This document shows, one piece after another, positions 47,901-52,884 of a DNA stretch of 64,000 nt. The translations under genes were made by a program, and so were the position numbers. Every line of letters starts with the position of its first letter. The stretch's first letter is position 1. The stretch is taken from NCBI RefSeq assembly GCF_963966145.1, contig NC_091052.1, positions 13,206,001 to 13,270,000 on the forward strand, read 5' to 3'. Under the pieces are notes generated by a model that ran no database searches, was not told the origin of the DNA, and saw only the letters and a list, made by a program, of their open reading frames with translations. This DNA is from Tenebrio molitor (Eukaryota > Arthropoda > Insecta > Coleoptera > Tenebrionidae).

Positions 47901-50107
47901 AGGTGAACCAGAGGGAGATTCCTGTGTGTCCGCCCAGACCGGTGTCTTACACCGCCTCGGGTCAGAACGACTCCCTCTACAATTGTAACGCTACGACGAT
48001 GATGCTCAACAATCTCGACACTCTGAGGAGTTACGGATCGGCCGGAGACGAGCTCGAGAACGTTCCTCCGGATTACGTGAGGAATCTGAACCGGAGCAGC
48101 GGACAGAACTGCGTGGGGAACCATTGCGACTCGGAGAAGACGACGTGGGCCGAACAGATGCATCTGGCGTCGTCGCTGAACGACAAGCCCAAAGTGAAGA
48201 ACGGTAAGTGCGAGTAGAGTCCTAGTTTAGATTTTTGTGTTTTATGATTTTTGTTGATTTCGTTTCTGCAGAATACAAATTATCGAGTCCCGTTAATTGT
48301 GATGTTCCAAACAGACTGTATGGAGGACGAAGTAATACTGTGAACTATGTCAAGTCGAACGGGTCGGTTTGTCCCGAAGAGGACCAGCGTTCAGTGGGAA
48401 GTAAGTAGCAGCGCCCCCTGCCACTAATCTCTACAAATCATCCCGCTTGTCTCGCTCTTCTTCTTTCTGTTAGTTGTCATTTTGATGATTTTCTAATGCG
48501 TTGCTTTCTTAGGTTATCATTGGGACTGCTCAGATTGGGCGAGACATAGCCAAACACTGCCTAACATAACGGAGGTACCAGGCAGTGAAATACCTGATTC
48601 CTCCAGCTTTCATAGTAATGAGAGTAACGAATCTCGTTGTCACCATCTTCCTCCGGTGCTGGGCCCACTTGACCCACATCGAGACATTGAGACGCTCAAT
48701 GAAGATGCAGAGTCGGAATTCATGGCTGACAGTGAATGCGATCCGCATGGGGCTAGCCCCAGTCTCAATGCTCTCGATAGTGGAAATGAAGAATTTCGAT
48801 TTACCACAGGTACATGTCCGAAATTTTTTATCCTACATACTTTTATCCCCTAAGACGCGCAAAAGATATTTACCGTCAGATGTTCCAGGCTGGAACGAAA
48901 CACACTTGTAACGAGCCGATTTTGTAAGTCTTGTTGGTTTTCCAGTGTGTCCAACCAGCTACCAACTAACGTTGTCGAATCTCTCAAACACACTAACATT
49001 CTAATTCGCTTGCATAAACCATTTAAGTCGTTTCGACTGACTTTCACACTTGAATATGAACCGTGCTCAAATCAAAAACCCACCAACACAAAATGAGGAA
49101 AAGTAGGGTTACGGTGTCGTTATGTCAGTCACTTACGTCAGTTTATTTCAATTAACTTGGTTTTTCTACGTCCAGACGTGTTTTAACAAAATTTTCGAAC
49201 TTGAGAACATCAACTCGACAATTGTATAATGATTTTTTATTCATTTTCATTCAAACCGGGCAAAATGAAAAAAATTACTAACTAGTGACTTTTTTTATTT
49301 GCCAACCTAATTCAACAGTTGGTGGTTTTTGATTGTAGCACAGACCCATATTAACCCATACTACTCACGTAAAATACTCTTCAGTCACGAAACAACTTTG
49401 TTTCTGCGACGATCAAGACAATTGTTACGATTTAATGAACTGAGCTTGTCTGATAACTAATTATTTTTATTAATCCTTTAACGCAGTGCCTTTAATTATC
49501 GTTAAACCAAGTGAGTATGACCTTGTTATGGTTCTTGCATGACTCACGGTGGCTATGTTGACGCATGCGTGTCCCATCCATAGAATATAGAGTATCTAGA
49601 CCGTCGACAGACCATAACAAGACCACTGGTCCGCTTAACTCTTTAATGATTTAGAATTGATTTGTGTTTTTTTAGTAGCCCTCGTCGTAATAAATCTCTT
49701 GTGTTATCGAAGTTTTCTTTGTAGCGGATAGCTATATACGTCATCCCAACTCATACCTTCCTAGCCATGGGTACAACATTCCTAGCGAGTCGGAAGGCGA
49801 GTGCTTGCAAAGTCCCGGAGCCGAGTCGGACGAAGTCGAGCCCTACGGATTCCCGAGCAACCGCAACAGGAGGAAAAACTGTGATGACGACATAGGCTCC
49901 GTGATCACGACATTAGGTACGGATCCCCGATTCCGACGACGAGTCGTAGTCAGTGTTTGTGTTGCAGAAGAGCGCAACTCCCTCCTGGGGGGCTACGGCA
50001 GCAACAGCGACATGTCGACCAACCTGTGCGAAATCGAAGACTCCGAATGCGAAGCCGAACACAAACCGCTCAACTATCTGGCCGGCGTACAACAGACTTC
50101 GGTTTGA
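8757..50107 (+). CDS. kug: Fat-like atypical cadherin (kugelei/fat2, FAT1-3 type), 3' part of gene, 21 constitutive exons
   Basis: Giant single-pass adhesion receptor. In Drosophila the orthologue acts at basal epithelial edges and organises planar-polarised actin and collective cell migration (family knowledge). Seen here: joining the exons listed separately, with consistent phases, gives about 3,506 codons. They encode 24 cadherin repeats with DxNDN-type linkers, a conserved linker region, EGF-EGF-LamG-EGF-EGF-EGF-EGF, a transmembrane helix (47702-47764) and a tail of about 280 residues ending in TSV and TGA at 50105-50107. A single LamG followed by four EGFs is the FAT1-3/kug order; Drosophila Fat has two LamG domains. 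The family usually has 34 cadherin repeats, so about ten repeats and the signal peptide lie 5' of the window. Exons are GC-richer than the introns. Identity is near certain; the exact subfamily name is inferred from domain order. Confidence 0.95.
8965..10820. other. Start of a 9.2-kb kug intron, unique sequence
   Basis: Relatively GC-balanced, non-repetitive sequence with several short open frames on both strands but no recognisable family. It could hold regulatory elements; nothing specific can be supported. Confidence 0.45.
10830..12560 (-). repeat. GGTGGATGCGCC satellite array, minus orientation
   Basis: CCCGGCGCATCCACCATTTT at about 10966, 11300 and 12346, with further diverged monomers at 11488 and 12027. 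The first two monomers are a diverged copy of 5390-5850, so this block is an intragenic duplication. It includes a small tandem repeat at 11717-11815. Confidence 0.75.
11717..11815. repeat. Short tandem repeat, about 40-bp unit
   Basis: Three imperfect copies of a unit containing ATCGTAGTGAAAGTAGCAC followed by TTTTTTA. Confidence 0.7.
12696..13005. mobile_element. MITE with TTCGATACCTCC inverted repeats
   Basis: Left end TTCGATACCTCCTTAGAAAG and right end CTTTCTAGGGAGGTATCGAA are inverted repeats around 310 bp of non-coding sequence. Single copy in the window; target duplication not resolved. Confidence 0.6.
13010..15410. other. Unique intronic block, GC-richer than surroundings
   Basis: Non-repetitive sequence between repeat blocks in the 9.2-kb intron. 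Open frames here (for example 13319-13546 minus, 13806-14039 plus) match no family I recognise. It is a candidate for regulatory sequence by exclusion only. Confidence 0.4.
15424..16343. repeat. Tandem duplication of a MITE-containing unit (2 x about 460 bp)
   Basis: Two head-to-tail copies (15424-15889, 15890-16343) each start near TTAATTCTGAGAG and contain an AAATGAAATCCTGGGCTG element with its inverted end CAGCCCAGGATTTCATTTGA. They end at AATTTTTAAAATCATGTTTT. The duplicated unit includes flanking DNA, so this is a segmental duplication rather than two insertions. Confidence 0.75.
16701..17175. mobile_element. CAGGGTGTC MITE copy 2, uninterrupted
   Basis: 475 bp between TA duplications (16699-16700, 17176-17177). 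Ends CAGGGTGTCTTAAAATTATC and GTTAATTTTGCCACACCCTG. It includes a C tract (about 17080) shared with copy 1. Confidence 0.85.
17178..18195. other. Intronic sequence
   Basis: Unique sequence between the second CAGGGTGTC element and the 62-nt exon. No feature recognised. Confidence 0.45.
18196..18257 (+). CDS. kug: kug exon, 62 nt, middle of EC11
   Basis: Small exon: acceptor TTATTCCAG|GACTT, donor TTAGAG|GTAAGT. Phase 1 in, phase 0 out. It encodes GLITTTSRKLDRETLDEHILE, continuing STTG from the previous exon and carrying the LDRE motif typical of cadherin repeats. Confidence 0.92.
18258..19440. other. Intronic sequence, no recognised feature
   Basis: Contains a 120-codon open frame (18916-19278) without resemblance to a known family and without splice-site logic. 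Otherwise nothing recognised. Confidence 0.45.
19449..19930. repeat. Minisatellite, 59-bp unit, about 8 copies
   Basis: Unit marked by GAAAGCTTGACTGGTAAATT followed by GTTGTTGC and AAAGCTCTGCTTTCAGGA. Copies recur every 58-60 bp and end about 35 bp before the acceptor of the exon at 19963. Confidence 0.85.
19963..20118 (+). CDS. kug: kug exon: end of EC11, start of EC12
   Basis: Acceptor GTGTTTCAG|GTGTTG, donor TTCCAG|GTGAGC, phase 0 at both ends, 52 codons. It carries the calcium-binding linker KDINDNAPEF and ends ADFNQAMFQ inside strand A/B of EC12. A 59-bp minisatellite ends about 35 bp before the acceptor. Confidence 0.93.
20120..20614. other. Intron between EC12 exon and cassette exon
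   Basis: About 496 bp of unique sequence. No feature beyond the acceptor region TTCTCTTAACGATCCAG of the cassette exon. Confidence 0.5.
20615..20719 (+). CDS. kug: kug candidate cassette exon, 105 nt, acidic 35-residue insert in EC12
   Basis: Sequence shows CTTAACGATCCAG|AATGAC at the 5' edge and CTTCCGG|GTAAGC at the 3' edge. The 105 nt are 3n and open in the required phase 0. They encode 35 residues rich in Asp, starting NDSPDDFDGADAATDDD and ending DLADLDRVFR. Neighbouring exons end and begin in phase 0, so inclusion gives ...VFR|VLAFDRD and skipping gives ...MFQ|VLAFDRD. The end of the insert therefore mimics the end of the upstream exon at beta strand B. The acceptor is moderate, as expected of an alternative exon. 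Inclusion is not demonstrated. Confidence 0.65.
21240..22925. repeat. Two-module minisatellite (80-bp core plus 0-2 copies of a 22-bp module)
   Basis: About 17 copies of a core containing CATTGAAGAAATATTTATTT and ACACGATAACTGATTT. Spacings between cores cluster at about 80, 102 and one 124 bp. The steps correspond to an extra 22-bp module, GTACCTGAAGGTTTTGCAA plus GT. Edges decay on both sides. It lies between the cassette exon and the next constitutive exon. Confidence 0.88.
22926..23606. other. Intronic sequence before the EC12 core exon
   Basis: Unique AT-rich sequence. Open frames of about 100 codons at 23071-23473 are low-complexity and unlike any family. Confidence 0.45.
23607..23759 (+). 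CDS. kug: kug exon: EC12 core
   Basis: Acceptor CTTCCACAG|GTGCTAGC, donor TTGAAC|GTAAGA, phase 0 at both ends, 51 codons. It encodes VLAFDRDAGPNSEIHYSIK onward to GQEYELN. It is followed by a 51-bp intron that contains an in-frame stop. Confidence 0.93.
23811..24024 (+). CDS. kug: kug exon: end of EC12, first half of EC13
   Basis: Acceptor GTTCGTAG|ATTCGAGTG, donor ATTGTCG|GTAAGT, phase 0 in, phase 1 out. It begins IRVTDGGNVS. The linker between EC12 and EC13 (VVAVPSKSKHAPVV) lacks the canonical DxNDN motif, suggesting a calcium-poor or calcium-free joint. Confidence 0.93.
24075..25117 (+). CDS. kug: kug exon: EC13 to most of EC16
   Basis: Acceptor TATCGCAG|GTGGAGATCC, donor AATATG|GTAAGT, phase 1 in, phase 0 out, 1043 nt. 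It contains the linkers IDINDHRPEF, HDHNDHIPHF and the divergent TMADNAPPRF. The preceding intron is 50 bp. Confidence 0.95.
25167..26427 (+). CDS. kug: kug exon: end of EC16 to most of EC20; uses a GC donor
   Basis: Acceptor GATCCAG|GCTTCC. An upstream in-frame AG at 25145 would leave only a 28-bp intron and is disfavoured. It encodes LDKNDNVPRF, KDVNDCPPKF, LDINDNCPMF and the unusual EESDNSGLIF linker. It ends GACAAAG before GCGAGT, a GC-AG donor, which is the only junction keeping AYDKGITRC in frame. Confidence 0.93.
26481..26705 (+). CDS. kug: kug exon: end of EC20, first half of EC21
   Basis: Acceptor TTCTTTTTAG|GAATCACTCG, donor AACACAG|GTAGGT, phase 1 at both ends. It encodes ITRCRTDVTVHVKVIDRSMP (a linker without DxNDN) and continues to EEFALDFNTG. 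It is followed by a 4.0-kb intron carrying a MITE, satellite and a candidate microexon. Confidence 0.93.
27036..27540. mobile_element. Fold-back CAGGGTG element copy 1, 505 bp
   Basis: Ends CAGGGTGTTTTTGAAAG and CTTTCAAAAACACCCTG, flanked by TA (27034-27035, 27541-27542). The inverted repeat is long: each arm has GAGCTACTGGCTTCATG, ATTCTATGTCAAAAAAT, TTTTTGAGCTACAATTTTTT and TACGTTGTTCCACAACCTCG or their complements. The whole element could form one hairpin. Confidence 0.85.
27560..28080 (+). repeat. GGTGGATGCGCC satellite monomers
   Basis: AAATGGTGGATGCGCCGGG at about 27577, with diverged copies at 27759 (GTGGGTGCGTCGC) and 27912 (GTGGATACACCGG), spacing 150-180 bp. Confidence 0.75.
28498..28608. 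repeat. Short tandem repeat, 33-36 bp unit, 3 copies
   Basis: Unit GCGGCAGATAAAG plus TTATTATCTCCGCTGA repeated three times with small variation. Confidence 0.75.
28696..28828. mobile_element. Short palindromic element, about 130 bp
   Basis: ATAGTATATGTTATTCGGAG and ATGTGCTTTGGCTGG on the left match, inverted, CCAGCCGCAGCACAT and CTCATAACAATATACTAT on the right. No coding capacity. Confidence 0.6.
29380..30000 (+). repeat. GGTGGATGCGCC satellite monomers
   Basis: AAAAGTGGTGGATGCACCGAG at about 29572 and AAAAGTGGTGGACGCGCCGAG at 29716, with diverged monomers at about 29410 and 29890. Conserved blocks ACAATATCTCCG and GTTGATCCACATCAAATC recur. Confidence 0.7.
30457..30480 (+). CDS. kug: kug candidate microexon, 24 nt, inside EC21
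   Basis: A strong polypyrimidine tract and acceptor (TTTCCTTTTCGCAG) precede 24 nt that end at a strong donor GTGAGTATT. Both flanking exons use phase 1. Insertion turns NTG-VISVV into NTAPDSNNGPC-VISVV, an 8-residue insertion with no stop. The site is the hairpin loop after the TG motif of a cadherin repeat. Inclusion is not demonstrated. Confidence 0.55.
30726..31163 (+). CDS. kug: kug exon: rest of EC21, EC22
   Basis: Acceptor TTGTCCGCAG|GTGTGATC, donor CTCACAG|GTATTG, phase 1 at both ends. It encodes VISVVDELDFEQQPQYELL, the linker QDVNDCPPEF and EC22 up to AHVWLT. The next intron is 53 bp with a long T tract. Confidence 0.94.
31217..32071 (+). CDS. kug: kug exon: EC23, EC24, first part of EC25
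   Basis: Acceptor TTGGGTAG|TGTTGGACATG, donor TCTTGGG|GTAAGT, phase 1 at both ends. It contains LDMNDNPPKF and VDENDNAPYF; the linker between EC23 and EC24 is the degenerate LLPANLHPPKF. The following intron is only 43 bp. Confidence 0.94.
32115..32276 (+). CDS. kug: kug exon: end of EC25, start of EC26
   Basis: Acceptor TTCTTGTAG|TCGGTGAGG, donor CCTGCCG|GTAAAG, phase 1 at both ends. It encodes VGEVFQFFVRATDKGPQEK, the non-canonical linker MGPKDFPPVF, and WENSPAG. The following 48-bp intron is 3n and open, so its retention would keep the frame. Confidence 0.9.
32325..32642 (+). CDS. kug: kug exon: EC26, start of EC27
   Basis: Acceptor GGTTTGCAG|GTACCGTC, donor GTTAAAG|GTTTGT, phase 1 at both ends. 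It encodes TVITKLKMASNVSVVYQIIS, the linker LDENDHAPQF and the start of EC27 to EGTSIVK. A 5-kb intron follows. Confidence 0.93.
32643..33840. other. Intronic sequence with small palindromes
   Basis: GTACGCGAA...TTCGCGTGCGTAC (32751-32780) is a short hairpin. At about 33678 GCTACGAG is repeated three times. A block near 33690-33800 (GACGACAATTTTTCTCTCGG) recurs at about 44180 and 44590. No coding block recognised. Confidence 0.5.
33850..36143 (+). repeat. GGTGGATGCGCC satellite array, diverged
   Basis: At least ten monomers of about 150-170 bp, with hallmarks at 34148, 34687, 34996, 35164, 35470, 35639, 35968 and 36120. Good copies read AAATGGTGGATGCGCCGGG; others drift to TGTTGGATGCGCTG. 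Between hallmarks the blocks TCGAGCTAC, AGATCTAAAAAC and AATTTAACAAAGAAAACCG are conserved. Confidence 0.8.
34315..34449. mobile_element. Palindromic element inside satellite
   Basis: Arms ATGCAACGAGTTTCTGTG + TAAATTGGGCTTTTCTAATT and their inverted counterpart ending ACAGAGACTCGTTGCAT; arms of about 40 bp around a 55-bp loop. It interrupts a satellite monomer. Confidence 0.7.
36146..36511. mobile_element. CGCGCGTTCAAATG MITE, complete copy
   Basis: Begins TCGCGCGTTCAAATGAAATC and ends GATTTCATTTGAACGCGCGA, flanked by TA (36144-36145, 36512-36513). This gives the full terminal repeat that is missing or altered in the copies at 6360 and 15424. Confidence 0.85.
36797..37464. mobile_element. 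GGTGTTTCACGTAACTTTCC element with nested palindrome
   Basis: Outer inverted ends AAGGTGTTTCACGTAACTTT and AAAGTTATGTGAATCACCCT. Inside lies a second palindrome (36942-37104) with arms TTGCTAATGAACGAAAACAT and GGTCAGAAGACCAATTA, and a CGAGACGAAGTCGAGGGC centre. A nested insertion is likely. Confidence 0.6.
37647..38189 (+). CDS. kug: kug exon: rest of EC27, EC28
   Basis: Acceptor TTTTCTCCGTAG|TTGTGGCC, donor GCGAACG|GTGAGT, phase 1 at both ends. It encodes VVAHDEDQGANSEVRYSF, the linker KDYNDSPTTF, EC28, and stops in the middle of a DANDNPP linker that the next exon completes. Confidence 0.94.
38440..40960 (+). repeat. Satellite array with two-monomer higher-order period
   Basis: Hallmark AAATGGTGGATGCGCCG(G/A)G at about 38513, 38637, 38955, 39268, 39584, 39892, 40211, 40517 and 40935. 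From 38955 on, monomers alternate between type A (AGAAATTTTCGATTAATG) and type B (GGGAAATTTTTCATAAATG). Each is about 305-320 bp, giving a 624-629-bp A-B repeat in about three copies with very high similarity. Confidence 0.85.
41132..42150 (+). CDS. kug: kug exon: EC29-EC31, start of EC32
   Basis: Acceptor TGTCCCAACAG|ACAATCC, donor CTACAG|GTACGT, phase 1 in, phase 0 out, 1019 nt. It completes DNPPYC and contains SDLNDNAPLF, QDINDNPPEF and TDCNDNAPLF. Its donor opens directly into a 51-bp minisatellite. Confidence 0.95.
42160..43135. repeat. Minisatellite, 51-bp unit, split by a fold-back MITE
   Basis: Unit CGATACGCAACGGTTGAAC + TCGGAGAAACTGCAAAACC + TTCATTTTTAAAC. Copies start right behind the exon donor at 42150, are interrupted at 42281-42799, and continue to about 43135 with increasing divergence. 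Confidence 0.85.
42281..42799. mobile_element. Fold-back CAGGGTG element copy 2, 519 bp
   Basis: Ends CAGGGTGATTTTGAAAGTTG and CAACTTTCAAAATCACCCTG, flanked by TA. Internal sequence matches copy 1 at 27036. It sits inside a minisatellite whose unit resumes on the other side, so it inserted after the array formed. Confidence 0.88.
43140..43950. other. Intronic sequence without recognised features
   Basis: Unique sequence between the minisatellite and the next satellite block. A splice-flanked stretch at 43172-43309 contains stops in the needed phase and is not an exon. Confidence 0.45.
43960..44790 (+). repeat. GGTGGATGCGCC satellite, duplicated pair with inserted palindromic block
   Basis: Monomer hallmarks at about 43970, 44246, 44366 and 44666. 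A composite of about 400 bp is duplicated: 43940-44330 versus 44330-44760. Each copy carries the same CCTCGAGATTGT...ACAATTTTTCTCTCGGTACG block. Confidence 0.75.
44992..45273 (+). CDS. kug: kug exon: rest of EC32, start of EC33
   Basis: Acceptor GTGATTAATAG|GTCATCGCC, donor ATCCAG|GTAGGT, phase 0 at both ends. It encodes VIATDLDSDKNGQVTYSII, the linker SDANDNPPLF and EC33 to YTTIIQ. The acceptor has a weak pyrimidine tract. Confidence 0.93.
45324..46727 (+). CDS. kug: kug exon: EC33, EC34, juxta-repeat linker, EGF1-2, start of LamG
   Basis: Acceptor GTTTTGCAG|GAGGAC, donor TTGGAG|GTAAGT, phase 0 at both ends, 468 codons. EC34 is followed by a conserved non-repeat linker of about 120 residues containing RSKR (46071-46082), a furin-type basic site. 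EGF1 (about 46234-46413) is interrupted by an insertion between its third and fourth Cys; EGF2 starts at NECAREPC. LamG begins at about 46570. Confidence 0.95.
46784..48203 (+). CDS. kug: kug exon: LamG, EGF3-6, transmembrane helix, proximal tail
   Basis: Acceptor GGATTTGTAG|ATCGTC, donor AAGAACG|GTAAGT, phase 0 in, phase 1 out. LamG runs to about 47170. Four EGFs follow (47206-47643), the last a calcium-binding type (DINECESSPCQNGGTC). The transmembrane helix is 47702-47764, followed by a basic stop-transfer stretch (RRCCARRARRRR). The tail has PPRPVSYT (about 47933) and a PPxY-type PPDY (48065-48076), a possible WW-domain ligand. Confidence 0.95.
48272..48400 (+). CDS. kug: kug exon: cytoplasmic tail
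   Basis: Acceptor GTTTCTGCAG|AATAC, donor GTGGGAA|GTAAGT, phase 1 at both ends, 129 nt. It encodes EYKLSSPVNCDVPNRLYG and on to DQRSVG. The intron before it is 68 bp. Confidence 0.92.
48513..48809 (+). CDS. kug: kug exon: cytoplasmic tail with conserved YHWDxSDW motif
   Basis: Acceptor GCTTTCTTAG|GTTATC, donor ACCACAG|GTACAT, phase 1 at both ends, 297 nt. The start YHWDCSDW followed by LPNITEVPGSE resembles the conserved YHWDTSDW/LPDIQE block of vertebrate FAT1-3 tails (from family knowledge). It supports FAT-like rather than Fat identity. Confidence 0.92.
49339..49368 (+). CDS. kug: kug weak candidate microexon, 30 nt, cytoplasmic tail
   Basis: GGTTTTTGATTGTAG precedes 30 nt that end at CTCAC|GTAAAA. 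It is 3n, open in the required phase 1, and would encode AQTHINPYYS plus a split codon. The donor is only moderate. It lies in the same 915-bp intron as the stronger 24-nt candidate. Confidence 0.3.
49487..49510 (+). CDS. kug: kug candidate microexon, 24 nt, cytoplasmic tail
   Basis: A pyrimidine-rich tract and acceptor (TAATCCTTTAACGCAG) precede 24 nt that end at a strong donor GTGAGTATG. The frame is phase 1 on both sides. Inclusion changes TT-ADSYIRHP to TT-VPLIIVKPT-DSYIRHP with no stop. Splice-site strength and symmetric phase support a real alternative exon; inclusion is not demonstrated. Confidence 0.55.
49725..49916 (+). CDS. kug: kug exon: cytoplasmic tail
   Basis: Acceptor TTTTCTTTGTAG|CGGATAGC, donor ACATTAG|GTACGG, phase 1 at both ends, 192 nt. 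It encodes DSYIRHPNSYLPSHGYNIP and an acidic, Ser-rich stretch. The next intron (51 bp) is 3n and open. Confidence 0.9.
49968..50107 (+). CDS. kug: kug last coding exon, C-terminal PDZ-binding motif
   Basis: Acceptor GTGTTGCAG|AAGAGCG, phase 1 in. It encodes EERNSLLGGYGSNSDMSTNL and ends QQTSV, TGA at 50105-50107. The last three residues T-S-V fit a class I PDZ ligand (S/T-x-V). Vertebrate FAT1 also ends in a PDZ-type motif, so the tail is complete. Confidence 0.93.
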
Positions 50108-50850
50108 CACAAAGCCAAGCCGGGTCCGGTCAAGACTCGTTTTCCTGGATAATTAGTATTACCGTTGTACCTATGATTCCCACAGCTCGATGACTTGTAT
50201 GGCTCCGGTGTATCTTGTACAGTCGATTTTTTTCTTTCACTTCGGAATTGAGAAGGTTGTTCTTTCGACTCGTTTTATCATAGCGTTGGCATATCAAACA
50301 ATGTTGTTTTACGACTTAAACATTTTGTACATACAGAAAACATATTTTTTATAACATTGGTTGATTATCGCTGATTTTAAAGTGAAATCACACTTGGAGA
50401 GTTGCCACGAGAGCAAATCGCAACCAGGATGTAGGTCTGGTTGTCGTTCGCGAGAGCGCAACTCGTAATTCGCTGTTACTTTGTAAATTGGATAGTTTCA
50501 ATTTTATTTAAGGTAGGAAATAAAACGTGCCTAATGACATAGGGAGCTGAGGAAAAAATGAACGGCAGCTCTGTTTTAAACTCACTATTTAGACTTAGTT
50601 TTTATTTAAAATAATGTTACAAGACTTGAATATGACATAGATAGTGTATCTGTTGCGTTCAGACGTTCTTTTTATACATTGTGTAATGCATGTGATATAA
50701 TGTTTAATTTAGTTTATGTGTCCCATCTTACTTTAAATTAATTTGCTATATGTTTTACATAGACAATTGAAATTTATACCATGAAAACTAATTTTATTAC
50801 CATTATGGAATAGATCATGTAATTTTTTTAATAAAATTTGATAACTAAAC
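50108..50850 (+). other. kug 3' UTR with two candidate poly(A) signals
   Basis: AT-rich, non-coding stretch after the stop. AATAAA occurs at 50519-50524 (GGAAATAAAACG) and at 50830-50835 (TTTTAATAAAATT). The distal one is about 170 bp before the next gene's start codon. The exact end is inferred. Confidence 0.5.
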
Positions 50851-51004
50851 GAAACTTATTTCGCCATCCGTTTATGCAACCCCTAATACACAGCTGTTGT
50901 CAAATGTCATTCCTGTTTCTGTGAGCGTCGCAACATAACCTCAAAATTTTAATTGAAATTGGTGTTTCTCGGTTTATTCTCGAATTTGCAGAACTGGTGA
51001 TAAA

Positions 51005-52818
51005 ATGTTGTACGCGTCGGACTTCAGCGATGAAGAGGGTTTATCCGACGACCCTGATTATTACGATTTCAAGGTAAAAAAAAAATATATTCATAACCGG
51101 TGTATAAATCGCAATTTTTAGCGCCGGCTCAAAGCTAATCGTCGAAAGGCGTTAGAAAAAGCTGATTTAGAAGCAGACCCAGCGAAACAACAGGCCCAAG
51201 CTGTCTTCTCGGCGATCACTTACGAAAGAAAAAATGAATTTTTTGAAGAGTTAGACAAAGGTAAAAAGATCTCAACATGGGAAAAAGAATCGTAAAAAAT
51301 TGTAAAAAAGAGACTGCGCTTGATCGAGATTGCAGATTCTACTGAATCCTGAATCTCGAACCAGGTGGTGTACGTTGTGTTGCATAACTCCCACTCCTGT
51401 CGCATTCTTTCAGGATTCGACGTTAACACGGAATTTGAGTGCGGCTGGACCCCCCTGCTCCTGGCGTCAAGTATTGCCAACGTGGAGATTGTGACGCGCC
51501 TTCTCGAGGGCGGGGCTGACATCAACAAAACTATAGGTTCTCTTGTTCCCCTACAATGTTTTCTGTGTTGACCACCCCTTTGCAGACTGTCACACTCCAT
51601 TGATGCTCGCCTGTAACAACTCAAAAAACATCGAAACGCGCATCGCGAGTTGCGCCCAACTCCTTCTAAAACATGGCGTGAACGTCAACGCGTTCGACAA
51701 AAAGAGGAGGACCGCGATCATGATGGCGGCAAACAACGGCCACGCTCGAACCGTGGAGTTGTTACTCCCGCTGGTGGACAGAGACGCCGAAGACAACCAG
51801 CGCTGGGATGTAAGAATCAAGCGAAAACTAGTCAGATCGTGGAGAGTCGAGTTGTAGGTGTTGTTCTGGGCCGTGAGCGGCAACCACCCGACGATAGTGA
51901 GCTTCTTGCTGAGCCAAGGCTTCACGTGCGACAAAGTGGACATCAGGGGCAACACCGTGGCGGACCTGGCCCAGTCCAACAGCAGCGACGCTATTTTGAA
52001 ACTGCTTCCGAAAGACCCCATGGACAACTTCTACCTCGCTTTGAACACCTCGTCGACGTTCGAGGACACCTTCGGCTCTCTCAAAAACGGCGAAAAGTAC
52101 TCTACACACTCGACACTTCCACTTTTCATTTGTCTCCTTCAGGCCGCGCTTCACCAGCGACATCTGCAAGATTCTCTACGGCACCAAAAGCGAGAGCGTG
52201 TTGGCGACTCTGTGGGAGAAAAACGTCGACCTGTCCGAATTGTTGGCGACCAGCGACACCAAGCTGATACAACTCGGGGTGCGCTTCCCCTTCCAGCGCC
52301 GCCGGATTCTCTTGGGGTTGTACAAGTTGCACAAACACCCCTTCCATCCCAAGTCGATACCGTTCGCCAGCCAGAGTCGCTTGTACACGTGAGTGGCCGT
52401 CCGGTCGCGAGATGGCGCTGATTCTCTTCTTGCAGAAACCTAGACGTCTCCGCTGAAGTGTTGACGTGCGTCAAACAACTGATCGCGATGGAGGCGGGGC
52501 TCAGATTCATCCTGGCCAATTACAACGATCCGAAGCGTCCCGAGTCGAGTCAGGTGAGAGTGTTGCTCAGTAAAAACCGACAACAGATTCGCAGGTTGAG
52601 GGGAGTGACTGAGCAGTTGGTCAAGAAGAGCGAACAGGTGAGGGATGCGGGTGGGAGGGATGGTTTGACCAATTGTTTGTCGGTTTCAGTGGGACTTGAT
52701 GGTCAAACCTGTCGATAGGGTCACACTCAAGAGGAGGAACGTTCCATGGGCGAATCTCTACCTTTCGGTCAGTCTCATCACGCTTTTGACCGTCTTCGCG
52801 TACAAAAAATTTCTTTAG
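51005..52818 (+). CDS. Gasz: GASZ/ASZ1 homologue: ankyrin-SAM protein with C-terminal membrane anchor, 8 exons
   Basis: Exons 51005-51073, 51122-51260, 51414-51536, 51586-51809, 51858-52096, 52143-52388, 52436-52637 and 52690-52818 join to 456 codons plus TAG, with all phases consistent. Introns are 46-153 bp. Residues about 75-255 carry four ankyrin repeats (GWTPLLLASS; HTPLMLACNN; RTAIMMAANNG; WDVLFWAVSGN). A SAM-like region follows at about 285-340 (SVLATLWEKNVDLSELL), then a basic helical region and a C-terminal hydrophobic anchor (LYLSVSLITLLTVFAYKKFL). This is the order of GASZ, a mitochondrial outer-membrane scaffold for piRNA biogenesis in the germ line (family knowledge). The acidic N-terminus starts MLYASDFSDEEGLSDD. 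The gene starts about 170 bp after the last kug poly(A) signal and converges with the small heat-shock gene. Confidence 0.88.
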
Positions 52819-52884
52819 GGTGGAGTGGGGTACATAGAAGAATGTTTAAAAATACTTATATTGTTTATAAATAACTTACAAAAG

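Larger units (their letters stand above)
48810..49724. other. Tail intron of kug holding microexon candidates
   Basis: 915-bp intron, much longer than its neighbours of 51-112 bp, which suits regulated splicing. It holds the 24-nt candidate at 49487 and the weaker 30-nt one at 49339. Confidence 0.5.
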
